A DNA stretch of 64,000 bases from Mycobacterium yunnanensis (GCF_025823185.1 NZ_JACKVK010000001.1:318846-382845); one strand, 5' to 3'. Counted from the first letter of the stretch, positions 1 through 9,282 are shown. The notes: generated by a model not told the origin, from the sequence alone. Numbers and translations: made by a program.

Positions 1-2
1 TG

Positions 3-566
3 ACGACGTCGATCGTCATCCGCACCACGCTGCAGGATTTGGAGAGCCGTGCGGGGGTGGGGGTCACCGGCGGTGGCACCGTCACGCCCATCGGTGAGGT
101 CATCGGGCTGGCGGCCGAGGCGGTTCCGTTCCTGGCGGTGTTCGACGGGGCCACGGGGGCGGCGTTGAATCTGTTCCGGGCCCGTCGCGTCGCCACGTCG
201 GCGCAACGGTTGATGTTGATCGCGCGCGACGGTGGGTGCACGAAGCCGGGGTGCACGGTGCCGGCCTATGGCAGTCAGGTGCATCACGCCGCGCGGGATT
301 GGGCGCAGGGTGGGCAGACGAACGCCGACGAGCTCGGCCTGGCGTGCGGGCCCGACAACCGAATGGTCGGTCCCGGTGGCTGGGCCACCCGGGTCAACGC
401 CGATCACGACGTCGAGTGGATCCCGCCGGCGGGTCTGGACACCGGGCAAGCCCGGGTCAACGACTACCACCGCCCAGAACGTCTGTATCGACCGCCCGAC
501 GACGACGTCGGGAACTCCGCGGGACAGGACCGCCAGCCGGGCGGACCGGAACCCAACGCCGCGTAG
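3..566 (+). CDS. HNH endonuclease / DUF222 (13E12-type) protein, C-terminal part
   Basis: The frame is open to the left edge, so only the C-terminal part of the gene is present. It carries an HNH nuclease module near the middle: a CTKPGC cysteine pair, then VHHAARDW, then the NADEL and CGPDN segments typical of the DUF222/HNH proteins called 13E12-repeat proteins in mycobacteria. These proteins occur in many copies in actinobacterial genomes. Their biological role is uncertain; some lie in or near mobile DNA. The tail after the HNH module is polar and low in complexity. The true start lies outside the window. Confidence 0.8.
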   Translation, partial: TTSIVIRTTLQDLESRAGVGVTGGGTVTPIGEVIGLAAEAVPFLAVFDGATGAALNLFRARRVATSAQRLMLIARDGGCTKPGCTVPAYGSQVHHAARDWAQGGQTNADELGLACGPDNRMVGPGGWATRVNADHDVEWIPPAGLDTGQARVNDYHRPERLYRPPDDDVGNSAGQDRQPGGPEPNAA

Positions 567-611
567 ACGCGGAAGAAGTTCGCCGTCGCGAGCCGTGGGT
601 AATACGGTCAC

Positions 612-2879
612 GTGATGGAGCGCTGCGGGCGGGTCAAGCTGACCAACCCCGACAAGGTGCTGTACCCGGCCACGGGGACGACGAAGGCCGAGGTCTTCGA
701 GTACTACGTGGCGATCGCCGACGCCATGGTGCCGCACATCGCGGGTCGGCCGGTCACCCGCAAACGGTGGCCCAACGGCGTGGGGGAGCCGGACTTCTTC
801 GAAAAGCAGCTCGCGTCGTCGGCGCCGGACTGGCTGGACCGTGGCTCGGTGACACACAGGTCGGGCACCACCACCTATCCGATCGTCGACACCCGTGAGG
901 GACTGGCCTGGCTTGCGCAGCAGGCGTCGCTGGAAGTTCACGTGCCACAGTGGCGGTTCCTCGACGAGGCCACCCCCGGCCCTGCGACGCGGATCGTCTT
1001 CGACCTCGACCCCGGTGACGACGTCACGTTCCGACAGCTGTGCGAGGTGGCGCACGAGGTCCGCGACTTCATCACCGACATCGGGCTCGAGACGTTTCCG
1101 TTGACCAGCGGCAGCAAGGGCCTGCACCTCTACGTGCCGCTCGCCGAGCCGGTCAGCTCCCAAGGTGCCTCCGTGCTGGCCAAGCGCATCGCGGTGCAGC
1201 TGGAGAAGTCGATGCCGACACAGGTCACCGCGACGATGACCAAGAGCCTGCGCACCGGCAAGGTGTTCGTCGACTGGAGTCAGAACAGCGCCGCGAAGAC
1301 GACCATCGCGCCGTACTCCATGCGCGGCCGCGACGAACCGACGGTCGCCGCACCCCGCACCTGGGAGGAGATCGAGGACCCCGACCTGCGGCACCTGCGC
1401 TTCGACGAGGTGCTCGAGCGCGTCGAGCGCGACGGTGATCTGCTGGCGCCGCTCGACGAGATCGTGCCGCTGGCAGACAAACTCACGACCTACCGCAGCA
1501 TGCGCGATGCCACCAAGACGCGGGAGCCGGTACCGCGGTCCGCGCCGACCGTCGGCAACGACGACACCTTCGTCATCCAGGAGCATCACGCGCGCCGGTT
1601 GCACTACGACTTTCGGCTCGAACGCAACGGCGTGCTGGTGTCGTGGGCGGTGCCGAAGAATCTTCCTGAGACCACGTCGGTGAACCACCTCGCGGTGCAC
1701 ACCGAGGACCATCCGTTGGAGTATGCGACCTTCGAGGGCTCGATTCCCAAGGGCGAGTATGGCGGTGGCGAGGTCATCGTGTGGGACTCCGGTACCTACG
1801 AGGCCGAGAAGTTCAACGACAACGGACCGGACGGCCCCGCGAAGGGCGGCGAGGTGATCGTCACTCTGCACGGCAGCAAGGTCTCCGGACGGTACGCACT
1901 GATCCAGACCGGCGGCAAGAATTGGCTGGCCCACCGGATGAAGGAGCAGCACGAACCCACCCCGGAAGACGTCAAGCCCATGCTCGCCACCCACGGGTCG
2001 GTGGCGCGACTGACCAAGGTGGTGTGGGCATTCGAGGGAAAGTGGGACGGCTACCGGTTGCTGGTCGACGCCGATCACGGGGCGATGCGTCTGCAGTCGC
2101 GCAGCGGTCGCGACGTCACCGGTGAATACCCTCGACTCAAGGCCCTGGCGGCGGATCTGGCCGACCATCACGTGATCCTCGACGGAGAGGTGGTGGCGCT
2201 CGACGCCGACGGCGTGCCGAATTTCGGTCTCATGCAAAACCGCGCCACGTCGACCCGGGTCGAATTTTGGGCGTTCGACATCCTGCAGCTCGACGGTCGA
2301 TCCCTGTTGCGCGCCAAGTACTCCGACCGACGCAGGTTGCTCGAGACGTTGGCCGCAGGTGGCGGCCTGATCGTGCCCGCACAGCTCGACGGTGACGGCC
2401 CCGAGGCCCTCGAGCACGCACGGGCGCAGCGGTGGGAAGGAGTCGTCGCGAAGAGGCGGGACTCGACCTATCAACCGGGGCGACGGTCGCAGTCCTGGAT
2501 CAAGGACAAGTTGTGGCTGACGCAGGAGGTGGTGATCGGCGGCTGGCGTGCCGGTGAGGGTGGCCGCACCAGCGGCATCGGTGCGCTACTGATCGGGGTG
2601 CCCTCGGACGAGGGTTTGCAGTTCGCCGGCCGAGTGGGTACTGGCTTCACCGACAAGGACCTGGCCGCGCTGAAGAAGACGCTCGAACCCCTGCACGCCA
2701 GCGAATCGCCCTTCACGACAAGGCTGTCGGGCCTCGACGCCAAGGGGGTCACGTTCGTCGAACCCGGATTGGTGGGCGAGGTGCGCTACAGCGAGCGCAC
2801 CTCCGACGGGCGGCTTCGCCAGCCAAGTTGGCGTGGTCTGCGGCCGGACAAGAGCCCGGGCGAAGTGGTCTGGGAGTGA
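612..2879 (+). CDS. ligD: multifunctional ATP-dependent DNA ligase D (LigD)
   Basis: This is the repair ligase of bacterial non-homologous end joining, which works with the end-binding protein Ku. Three domains run in the mycobacterial order. The primase/polymerase domain (about 1-290) has the FDLDPGDD metal-binding motif with D131 and D133. The phosphoesterase domain (about 320-450) contains QEHHARRLHYDFRLE, with H325, H331 and D333 as likely metal or catalytic residues. The ligase domain (about 460-755) has the adenylated lysine in EGKWDGYR (K477) and late motifs GVVAKRR and SWIKDK. The length of 755 residues is normal. GTG 612 and ATG 615 are adjacent possible starts. No ku gene lies in the window. 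Confidence 0.95.
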   Translation: MMERCGRVKLTNPDKVLYPATGTTKAEVFEYYVAIADAMVPHIAGRPVTRKRWPNGVGEPDFFEKQLASSAPDWLDRGSVTHRSGTTTYPIVDTREGLAWLAQQASLEVHVPQWRFLDEATPGPATRIVFDLDPGDDVTFRQLCEVAHEVRDFITDIGLETFPLTSGSKGLHLYVPLAEPVSSQGASVLAKRIAVQLEKSMPTQVTATMTKSLRTGKVFVDWSQNSAAKTTIAPYSMRGRDEPTVAAPRTWEEIEDPDLRHLRFDEVLERVERDGDLLAPLDEIVPLADKLTTYRSMRDATKTREPVPRSAPTVGNDDTFVIQEHHARRLHYDFRLERNGVLVSWAVPKNLPETTSVNHLAVHTEDHPLEYATFEGSIPKGEYGGGEVIVWDSGTYEAEKFNDNGPDGPAKGGEVIVTLHGSKVSGRYALIQTGGKNWLAHRMKEQHEPTPEDVKPMLATHGSVARLTKVVWAFEGKWDGYRLLVDADHGAMRLQSRSGRDVTGEYPRLKALAADLADHHVILDGEVVALDADGVPNFGLMQNRATSTRVEFWAFDILQLDGRSLLRAKYSDRRRLLETLAAGGGLIVPAQLDGDGPEALEHARAQRWEGVVAKRRDSTYQPGRRSQSWIKDKLWLTQEVVIGGWRAGEGGRTSGIGALLIGVPSDEGLQFAGRVGTGFTDKDLAALKKTLEPLHASESPFTTRLSGLDAKGVTFVEPGLVGEVRYSERTSDGRLRQPSWRGLRPDKSPGEVVWE

Positions 2880-2883
2880 CCGC

Positions 2884-3315
2884 CTACGACAGCGGCGCGG
2901 TCAGCTCGACGTTGATGTCGTCGGGGTCCTGAAACGACAGGATGGCGATGCCCGCGTCGGTCAGGTCGACGACGTCGCCGTGCGGGATGCCGGCCTCGCC
3001 CAGTGCCGCCGCGGCGGCCCCGAGTGCGGCACGGTCGGTCACGGTGAAGCTGATGTGGTCGAGACCCGTTCGGGTGGAATCGAATCGGTCACTGCCCACC
3101 GGCCGCAGTCCGAAGAGCGTGCCCTGCGGAGTCTGATACACCACGCCGCCGTAGAACTTCTCCGCCGACTCGGTGACGCCCGGCTCGTCGACCGAGTCCG
3201 ACGCGTCGATGGCCACCGGCCAGCCGAAGACCTGGTCGTAGAACGACTTGGACCGGTCGATGTCGGTGACGGTCAGTCGGACGTGGGCGAAGCCGGAGCT
3301 GTCGATGAGTGCCAT
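2884..3315 (-). CDS. VOC (glyoxalase/bleomycin-resistance) family protein
   Basis: A 143-residue single VOC module. It has the family layout of paired beta-alpha-beta-beta-beta units: it opens with FAHVRLTVTDIDRSKSFYDQ, the second half contains LDHISFTVTD, and it ends with FQDPDDINVELTAP. His, Glu and similar residues at the usual metal positions are visible, so it is probably a metal-dependent lyase, dioxygenase or binding protein. The substrate cannot be told. It lies 61 bases downstream of rnhA on the same strand and may be the last gene of that transcript. It converges with ligD, with only four bases between them. Confidence 0.75.
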   Translation of the reverse strand: MALIDSSGFAHVRLTVTDIDRSKSFYDQVFGWPVAIDASDSVDEPGVTESAEKFYGGVVYQTPQGTLFGLRPVGSDRFDSTRTGLDHISFTVTDRAALGAAAAALGEAGIPHGDVVDLTDAGIAILSFQDPDDINVELTAPLS

Positions 3316-3376
3316 GTGGGAAGGCTACCCACACGCCGTTGCACGACCCGCGGAGAACCGACCGGTCAGCGTTCGG

Positions 3377-3835
3377 TCACAACCGCGCGATGGCCTGCTC
3401 CATGCCGCGGGTGGCCAGCACGTCGGCAAGCTCGTTATCGGCCACCCCGGAATGTCCCTTGACCCAAAACCATTCGACCCGGTGAACCGCACACGCCGCC
3501 TGCAGGCGCTTCCACAGGTCGACGTTCTTCACGGGTTGCTTCGCCGAGGTCAGCCAGCCGTTGCGTTCCCAGCCGAGCACCCACTTGGTGATGCCGCTGC
3601 GCACGTACGTGCTGTCGGTGTGAATGTGCACCGTCATCGGTCTGGTCAGCGCCTCGAGCGCCATGATCGGTGCGGTCAGCTCCATCCGGTTGTTGCTGGT
3701 GTCGCCGGGCTCGCCGCCGAACATCTCGCGCACGTGGCCGCGGTGACGCAGGACAGCGCCCCACCCACCGGGTCCGGGATTGGGGCGGCACCCACCGTCG
3801 GTGTGGATCACGACGGGCTCCGCGGTCTCGGTCAC
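3377..3835 (-). CDS. rnhA: ribonuclease HI
   Basis: Degrades the RNA strand of RNA-DNA hybrids. The 152-residue protein has the full catalytic set of the family: [11 protein letters not shown] (first Asp), NNRMELTAP (Glu), HTDSTYV (second Asp) and the C-terminal WVKGHSG...NELAD segment (His and last Asp). The GTG start at 3835 overlaps the stop of the upstream VOC gene by four bases, which implies translational coupling. An essential-type housekeeping nuclease therefore sits fourth in an operon led by a hydrolase and a TetR regulator. It is a stand-alone RNase HI, with no fused phosphatase domain. Confidence 0.93.
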   Translation of the reverse strand: MTETAEPVVIHTDGGCRPNPGPGGWGAVLRHRGHVREMFGGEPGDTSNNRMELTAPIMALEALTRPMTVHIHTDSTYVRSGITKWVLGWERNGWLTSAKQPVKNVDLWKRLQAACAVHRVEWFWVKGHSGVADNELADVLATRGMEQAIARL

Positions 3836-4476
3836 GAGCCGAGGATAGGCGGTGAGATCAGCGCCGTCCGGACCGACATTCCGAATTCGTCATGGCGAAG
3901 CGTGGTGATTCGGCGTCCTGGCTGCACGGCTTCCTTGACCGGTGAGGTCCGGTCGCCGAGCGCCGCTACCGCAGCCTCGACGTCGTCGACGACGAACGTC
4001 AGCCCCCACAGCGTGGCCGGTCCGTCACCTGCCGCCTCCGCGCCACCCACGACCTCGACGATCACCTCCCCGAGGCGAAGGAAGACCTGCCGGATCGGCC
4101 GTCCGCCGAGCACCCCGTCGCGCTCCCGGCGGGGGTGCGCGCCGAGCCCGGCCAGCGCGGCAAGCGTCCGGGGCAGGTCGGGTGAGAACACGACGACGTG
4201 GTCGACGGAGACGACCCCGTTGGAATGTCTGCCCGGAGGTGGCGCCGGCGGACCGTCGGGCACCGTGGTCGTCGCGATGCCGTCGACGTCGCTCGTGTCG
4301 AACGGCGCACCGCGCAACGACCAGCCCACGATGCCGGTGCCGCGGTCGCGCCCGACCAGCCGGATGCCGACGCCGCCGACTCGGCAGACCGCGTCGGCGT
4401 CGAGGGAGAAACCTGCTCGCGTCCACGCCTCTGGTGGATCGGCCACCTGGAATTCCTCGACCGCCAGGCGCCTCAC
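3832..4476 (-). CDS. two-module VOC (glyoxalase-like) family protein
   Basis: A 214-residue protein with two VOC-like halves. The second half contains [20 protein letters not shown], a clear start of a VOC fold, and the end holds the [14 protein letters not shown] segment. The start GTG at 4476 was chosen because it overlaps the TetR stop as GTGA; reading further upstream would run into the tetR gene. The gene is coupled at both ends, to tetR before it and rnhA after it. Substrate unknown; it may act on the same compounds as the hydrolase of the operon. Confidence 0.72.
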   Translation of the reverse strand: MRRLAVEEFQVADPPEAWTRAGFSLDADAVCRVGGVGIRLVGRDRGTGIVGWSLRGAPFDTSDVDGIATTTVPDGPPAPPPGRHSNGVVSVDHVVVFSPDLPRTLAALAGLGAHPRRERDGVLGGRPIRQVFLRLGEVIVEVVGGAEAAGDGPATLWGLTFVVDDVEAAVAALGDRTSPVKEAVQPGRRITTLRHDEFGMSVRTALISPPILGS

Positions 4477-5066
4477 GACGCCGTCACGCCCTGGATCAAG
4501 CAATCGAGCATGTGCTCGAAGGTAGCGTCCGCGTCGGGCGTCTGACCGATGCCCGCCTGCTCGATGGTGACCGACCCGTGCAGAGCCGCCCACACCGTCT
4601 GCGCCGCCTCGGGCAGTTCGCCGTCGTCGAGCTCGGGGGCCACGTCGCCGATCAATCCCTTCAGGACGGTGAAGACCGCGCGGCCGGACTCGGCCGCCTC
4701 CGACGACTGGTCCTCCAGTGGGCTGCCCGTACCGAAGATGAGGGCATACCGCGCAGGATGCCGTAGCGCGAAGTCGCGATAGTTGCGGCAGGACTGACGC
4801 AGGCGCTCCCGGGGCTCCGGACCCGCGGGCACGTCGACGATCTCGCCGAGTCGAGCCAACGTGCGCACGGCCAGCGCAACGGTCAGCCCGTCCTTGCTGC
4901 GGAAGCGGTTGTAGACGCTGGTGGGTGAGACCTCGGCGGCTTCGGCCACCGCGCGGACGGTCACCCCGTCGCTGCCGTCGCGGTCCAGCACCGTCTCGGC
5001 CGCGCGGAGGAGCGCGGCCGAGACTTCGTGGCTGGCGGTGCGGCGGCGGGTCGGGGGCGTGCTCAT
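4473..5066 (-). CDS. TetR family transcriptional regulator
   Basis: A 197-residue regulator. The N-terminal helix-turn-helix reads VTVRAVAEAAEVSPTSVYNRF, a typical TetR DNA-binding segment, and the C-terminal part is a ligand-binding helical domain (LPEAAQTVWAALHGSVTIEQAG) of the TetR_C type. The ATG at 5066 overlaps the hydrolase stop by four bases, so the regulator is co-translated with its probable target. The perfect palindrome in front of the hydrolase gene is a good candidate operator, which would give autoregulation of the operon. Confidence 0.88.
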   Translation of the reverse strand: MSTPPTRRRTASHEVSAALLRAAETVLDRDGSDGVTVRAVAEAAEVSPTSVYNRFRSKDGLTVALAVRTLARLGEIVDVPAGPEPRERLRQSCRNYRDFALRHPARYALIFGTGSPLEDQSSEAAESGRAVFTVLKGLIGDVAPELDDGELPEAAQTVWAALHGSVTIEQAGIGQTPDADATFEHMLDCLIQGVTAS

Positions 5067-5863
5067 GACTGCGCGGTGAACCCACGGTCCTTCAGCCACG
5101 ACAGGGTGACGTCGGCGACGTCGCGCCAGCCGTGGTCGACGGTGAGCGAGTGGCCCCGGCCGTCGAACTCGTGGAAGTCGGTGATCGCGGTCGACTTCGA
5201 GTACAGCCCGTGCGTGGCCTTGGCAGACACGAAGGGCACGGTGTGGTCCGCCGTTCCGCCCGTGATCAGCAGCGGACCCCTGGTGGCGTTGGCGACGTCC
5301 ACCTTGGCGGGCGAATTGGGCGCGAAGTTCGCGACCGCGGCCTCGAACAGCGGCTTGCCCGGCGACGGGATGGACCACTGCCGCCACAGGTCGTCGGACT
5401 CCTCGACGGTCAACGCGTTGCCGAAGCCGTAGCGCCACTGCGCTTCGGTGAGTCCCTTGGCGCGTCCGCGGTTGAGCGGGTTGCCGAGTACCGGGAAGGC
5501 AGAACGCAATTGGGCGACGGGCAACGGCTTGACGCCCTTGATCGGAGCGGGGTCGACGGCGACCGCGGCAGCGGCCTTGTTCTGCCCCAACAACTTCTGG
5601 GCGATCAGGCCGCCGAAGGAGTGCCCGATCACCACCGGCGGGGTGTCGAACCGCTCGAGGACCTTGGCGAAGTGCTCGGTGAGGTCGTCGATGCCGACGC
5701 CTGCCTGGTCGCCGGCGTTGCGGCGGGTCTCTTCGACGCTCGCGTGCTCGCCGGGCCACGCCGGCGCGATCGCGTGGTGGCCGTGCTCGGCGAAGTGGTC
5801 GATCCACGGCTGCCAGGCGGTGTGGGAGACCCACAGTCCGTGAATGAAGACGACGTTGGTCAT
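5063..5863 (-). CDS. alpha/beta hydrolase
   Basis: A 266-residue cytoplasmic hydrolase without a signal peptide. It opens with VVFIHGLWVSHTAW (oxyanion-hole strand), has the nucleophile elbow GHSFGG, the acid in TGGTADHTVP and the catalytic histidine in GRGHSLTVDHGW. This layout resembles carboxylesterases and acyl hydrolases annotated in actinobacteria; the substrate is not known. It is the first gene of the coupled operon hydrolase-tetR-VOC-rnhA. The start ATG lies 24 bases from an 18-base palindrome. Confidence 0.85.
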   Translation of the reverse strand: MTNVVFIHGLWVSHTAWQPWIDHFAEHGHHAIAPAWPGEHASVEETRRNAGDQAGVGIDDLTEHFAKVLERFDTPPVVIGHSFGGLIAQKLLGQNKAAAAVAVDPAPIKGVKPLPVAQLRSAFPVLGNPLNRGRAKGLTEAQWRYGFGNALTVEESDDLWRQWSIPSPGKPLFEAAVANFAPNSPAKVDVANATRGPLLITGGTADHTVPFVSAKATHGLYSKSTAITDFHEFDGRGHSLTVDHGWRDVADVTLSWLKDRGFTAQS

Positions 5864-5886
5864 AGCGGGTCCTGTCTCTTATGAAA

Positions 5887-5904
5887 CGATGTTACATAAC
5901 ATCG
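5887..5904. promoter_or_regulatory. perfect palindrome, probable TetR operator
   Basis: The sequence CGATGTTACATAACATCG is two perfect 8-base arms around a 2-base centre. It lies in the short gap before the hydrolase ATG, where a repressor would cover the promoter. Size and symmetry fit TetR-family operators. The link to the TetR protein encoded in the same operon is inferred from position only. Confidence 0.65.
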
Positions 5905-5946
5905 TGACGTCAAGAACCAGGACGGGGTGAAGAATATTTCCGGCGC

Positions 5947-6621
5947 TCAGACCCTGCTCGCGACGAACGCGGCGGCCTGGTCGGTCAAACCGATCTTGGT
6001 GTAGCTGGTGTGGGCGGCGCCGTCGTCGCCGTCGGAGCAGATCGGGTCGCCCGGTGCGCACAACTGAATCGTCTTGCCTGCGTACAGCGGTCCGATGGTC
6101 ACCGGCGGCTGCCCGATCATGTCCATGAACTTCGTGTCGGGTGTGCCCAGCAGCGCCACGGCAGCCACGTGGTCGGCGACGTCCGCGGGCATCGGCTTGG
6201 GCACCTCGTTCGGGTCGACCCCGCCGGGCACGACGTTGGCGGTCGTGAAGCCGATGACGGCCGCGCCCTGGGAGTAACCGCCGAGCACCATCTTCGTGTC
6301 GGGACACGTCGTGGCCATGCTCTCGATGTGATTGGCCGCATCGCGGATGCCGTCCACGGCGGTCGGGAAGTTCGTGCTCGCCGGATACACCACGGCGTAC
6401 ACCCCGACCGACTTGGCGCCGGTCTTGGCGCGCACCGCGTCGACGAACTCCTGTCCGATGCCGCCAAGACCCTGGGGCGCGAAGGTGCCCCGGGCGAACA
6501 CCACCTCCACGTCAGGACACGGCGCCGCCGACGCCGTCGGAGCCCCGGTCGGGACGACGAGGGCGCCGGTGACGAATGCGATGGCGGCGCCGGTCAGCCG
6601 TGCGAGGTGGCGTGCAGTCAT
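5947..6621 (-). CDS. secreted cutinase family esterase
   Basis: A 224-residue exported serine esterase of the cutinase-like (Culp) family. The first ~30 residues form a Sec signal peptide ending near ASAAPC. The mature part has the paired cysteines of cutinases (PCPDVEVVFARGT), the nucleophile motif GGYSQGA, and the Asp/His region with APGDPICSDG and AHTSY. Mycobacteria hold several such enzymes, which cleave short- to medium-chain esters or phospholipids outside the cell. The gene stands alone, with 146 bases to the next gene upstream on this strand. Confidence 0.9.
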   Translation of the reverse strand: MTARHLARLTGAAIAFVTGALVVPTGAPTASAAPCPDVEVVFARGTFAPQGLGGIGQEFVDAVRAKTGAKSVGVYAVVYPASTNFPTAVDGIRDAANHIESMATTCPDTKMVLGGYSQGAAVIGFTTANVVPGGVDPNEVPKPMPADVADHVAAVALLGTPDTKFMDMIGQPPVTIGPLYAGKTIQLCAPGDPICSDGDDGAAHTSYTKIGLTDQAAAFVASRV

Positions 6622-6767
6622 GACTCCAGACTGACACAGGTCATCTCGTCGGCGGGAACGCCTAGCTGGCGGTCAGCGCTCGACGCCGCTGCCCGAACCC
6701 GCGCCACGGCGGAATCGTGAAGGCCAGGCGAAGGCCCAGTACGTGAACGTCGACGCGAACTCCGCGA

Positions 6768-7994
6768 CTATCCGACATGGGAACGCTCCGTCCAGCGTTG
6801 CAGCAACACCGAGATGGTCAGGACGACCAGTCCGGCGACGGCGAGTGCCGCACCGGCACCGGCGGGTGCGGTGTAGCCGTATCCCGCGGCGATGACCAGT
6901 CCGCCGATCCAGGCACCTGCGGCGTTGGCGATGTTCAGCGCCGAGTGGTTCAGCGCCGCGGCCAGGGTCTGCGCGCCGTGTGCGACGTCCATCAGGCGGG
7001 TCTGCAGGGCCGGCCCGATGGCCGAGCCGGAGGCCCCGATCAGGAACAGTCCGAGCAGCGCCGTCCACGGGTTGTGGACGAGCACGACGAACAGTGCCAG
7101 CATCGCGCCGAGGGAGATCAGCGAGGCGTACAGCGCCCTGACGACCGAGACGTCGGCCAACTTGCCGCCGACCAGGTTGCCGACGACCATGCCGATGCCG
7201 AACGTCATCAGGCCCAGCGGGACGAGTCCGCGCGACAGCCCGGACACGTCGGTCAGGGTGGTGGCCACGTAGGTGTAGACGGCGAACATGCCACCGAAGC
7301 CGACCATGCCGAGCACCAGGGAGAGCCACACCTGGGGACGACGCAGAGCGCTGAGCTCGGTCAGGGCGCTGGTGACGTGCATCGACTTCAGGTCGGGCAG
7401 CCAGTGCCAGATGGCGGTCAGGGTGACGAGGCCGATCACGACGACGAGGGCGAAGGCGCTGCGCCAGCCGAAGTGCTGGCCGAGGAAGGATGCGAGCGGC
7501 ACGCCGAGCACCGTCGCCACCGTGAGGCCGCTCATCACGTGGGCGACGGCCTTGGCCCGGTTCTTCGGGCCCATCAGGTGGGCGGCGACCAGGGCGGCGA
7601 TGCCGAAGAAGGCGCCATGCGGGATGCCCGAGACGAATCGCGCGGCCATCAGGGTCTCGTAGCTCGGAGCCAGCACGCTGGCCAGGTTGCCGACGGTGAA
7701 CAGCGCGATGAGCCCCAGGAGCAGCGCCTTACGCGGCATGTGCGCGGTCAGTGAGGCGATGACCGGGGCGCCGACGACGACGCCGAGAGCGTAGGCGGAT
7801 ATGACGTGGCCCGCGATGGGCTCGGTGATGTTCAGGCTGGACGCGATGTCGGGCAGCAGGCCCATGGCGACGAACTCGGTGGTGCCGATGGCGAAGCTGC
7901 CGATGGCCAGTGCCATGACTGCCAGCCAGCGCACCGACGGCGGCGGTGACACCACGGACAGAGGTACGGACGGGCGTTCTAGAGAGCGTGTCAC
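6768..7994 (-). CDS. MFS transporter, 12-helix DHA1/AraJ type
   Basis: A 408-residue inner-membrane exporter of the major facilitator superfamily. Twelve hydrophobic helices can be traced, starting with WLAVMALAIGSFAIGTTEFV; this first helix and its GTTEFV ending are typical of the AraJ/YdhP/Cml branch that exports sugars or drugs. Between helices 2 and 3 lies LTAHMPRKALL. The GTG at 7994 was chosen; the frame stays open to a TTG at 8030, which is less likely. It is divergent from the ROK regulator, with 100 bases between the starts. That arrangement suggests, but does not prove, control by ROK. Confidence 0.85.
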   Translation of the reverse strand: MTRSLERPSVPLSVVSPPPSVRWLAVMALAIGSFAIGTTEFVAMGLLPDIASSLNITEPIAGHVISAYALGVVVGAPVIASLTAHMPRKALLLGLIALFTVGNLASVLAPSYETLMAARFVSGIPHGAFFGIAALVAAHLMGPKNRAKAVAHVMSGLTVATVLGVPLASFLGQHFGWRSAFALVVVIGLVTLTAIWHWLPDLKSMHVTSALTELSALRRPQVWLSLVLGMVGFGGMFAVYTYVATTLTDVSGLSRGLVPLGLMTFGIGMVVGNLVGGKLADVSVVRALYASLISLGAMLALFVVLVHNPWTALLGLFLIGASGSAIGPALQTRLMDVAHGAQTLAAALNHSALNIANAAGAWIGGLVIAAGYGYTAPAGAGAALAVAGLVVLTISVLLQRWTERSHVG

Positions 7995-8094
7995 CGGTCC
8001 AACGGTAGACGCACTTATGCGCGTCGGCAAACCGACTTTAGACTTTCAAGAGTCAGAAGTGGCGAGTCTTACGCTTTTGGTGCAGTATCGGGGG

Positions 8095-9282
8095 ATGGCC
8101 AGCGTGGGCGAGCGAAGCGACGGGAGAAATTCCGTGGGCGATGTCTTCGCACTGATCAGGGATCGTCGAGACATCACCCGCGCCGAGATCGGCCAGGTGA
8201 CCGGGCTCTCGCGGTCGGCCGTCGCCTCCCGAATCGCTTCCTTGAGTGCCCTTGGCCTGGTGCGCGAGCGCGAACAGGCGCCGTCGACCGGCGGGCGGCC
8301 GCCAACGCTGCTGTCCTTCGACGCCGACGCGGGCATCGTGCTCTCGGTGGCGGTCGGCATCAGCCGGACCAGGCTCGCGGTGACCGACCTCGCCGGTGAG
8401 GTGCTGTCGATCACCGACATCGACCAGGAGGTCGCGCTCGGCCCCGACGATCTGATGCCCGACGTGGTGAAGCGGCTCGACGTGATGCTGGAGGACCATC
8501 CGGGCGCCACGGTGTACGGGGTGGGACTCAGTCTGCCCGGCACCGTGGATCGGGCGCGCGGGTGCAGCCGAGACTCACCCATCCTGCGCGGCTGGGACGG
8601 TGTCGAGCTGCGGCCCTACTTCGCCGAACTTCCCCGTCTGGCCGACGTCCCCGTGATCCTGGACAACGATTCGAACGCGATCGCCGTCGTCGAGGGTCGC
8701 GGCCACGACGACGTCCTCGTCGTCAAGGCCTCGAGTGGTCTGGGGTCGGGCATCGTCGCGGGTGGTGTGCTGCAGCGCGGCGCCGCTCAGGCGGCCGGCG
8801 AGCTGGGTCACACGAAGATCGCTGCCGCGCATGGTCTTCCGTGCCGCTGCGGTGACACCGGCTGTGTCGAGGCCGTGGCAGGCGGTTGGGCACTCGTGCA
8901 CGCACTGCAGCAGCAGGGCCGTTCGGTACGGAACCTCCGCGACGTCGTCGAGATCGCTCACGGTGGCGATGCCGAGGCCCGCCGGATGATCCGCGACAGT
9001 GGGCGCTACGTCGGCGAGGTGCTCGCCGCCGCGGTGAACCTCCTGAACCCGGCGATCGTCGTCGTGGCGGGCGACATGGTCGGTGCCTATGAGATCTTCG
9101 TTGCCGGGCTGCGAGAGACGTTGTACGGCAACGCCACTGCGCAGGCGACGCGCACCCTCGAGGTGGTGCCAGCGGCTCACGGCAGCCGGTCCGGCACCGT
9201 GGGTGGCGCCGTGATGGTGCTCGACGAGGTGCTCAGCGCGCGGGCCGTCGACGCGTTGGTCGCGGGCGCGGGCCGGGCCTAA
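8095..9282 (+). CDS. ROK family transcriptional regulator or sugar kinase
   Basis: A 395-residue protein with an N-terminal winged helix (ITRAEIGQVTGLSRSAVASRI, then GGRPPTLLSF) joined to a ROK domain. The ROK signature includes GELGHTKI and the zinc site CRCGDTGCVEAV. The combination is that of NagC/XylR-type repressors, which sense a sugar or sugar phosphate. ATG 8095 was chosen because GGGGG precedes it and the length fits the family; the frame is open further upstream. Its last four bases overlap the end of the convergent LLM gene. The divergent MFS transporter is a plausible target. Confidence 0.85.
   Translation: MASVGERSDGRNSVGDVFALIRDRRDITRAEIGQVTGLSRSAVASRIASLSALGLVREREQAPSTGGRPPTLLSFDADAGIVLSVAVGISRTRLAVTDLAGEVLSITDIDQEVALGPDDLMPDVVKRLDVMLEDHPGATVYGVGLSLPGTVDRARGCSRDSPILRGWDGVELRPYFAELPRLADVPVILDNDSNAIAVVEGRGHDDVLVVKASSGLGSGIVAGGVLQRGAAQAAGELGHTKIAAAHGLPCRCGDTGCVEAVAGGWALVHALQQQGRSVRNLRDVVEIAHGGDAEARRMIRDSGRYVGEVLAAAVNLLNPAIVVVAGDMVGAYEIFVAGLRETLYGNATAQATRTLEVVPAAHGSRSGTVGGAVMVLDEVLSARAVDALVAGAGRA

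Noticed and set aside
3-566. HNH/DUF222 fragment as evidence of a mobile element boundary
   Set aside because: Only the 3' part is visible, and no inverted repeats, integrase or target duplication lie next to it. DUF222 proteins are common chromosomal genes in actinobacteria.
8020-8030. TTG 8030 as the start of the MFS transporter
   Set aside because: It would add 12 polar residues with no ribosome site. GTG 7994 already leaves a normal N-terminus before helix 1.
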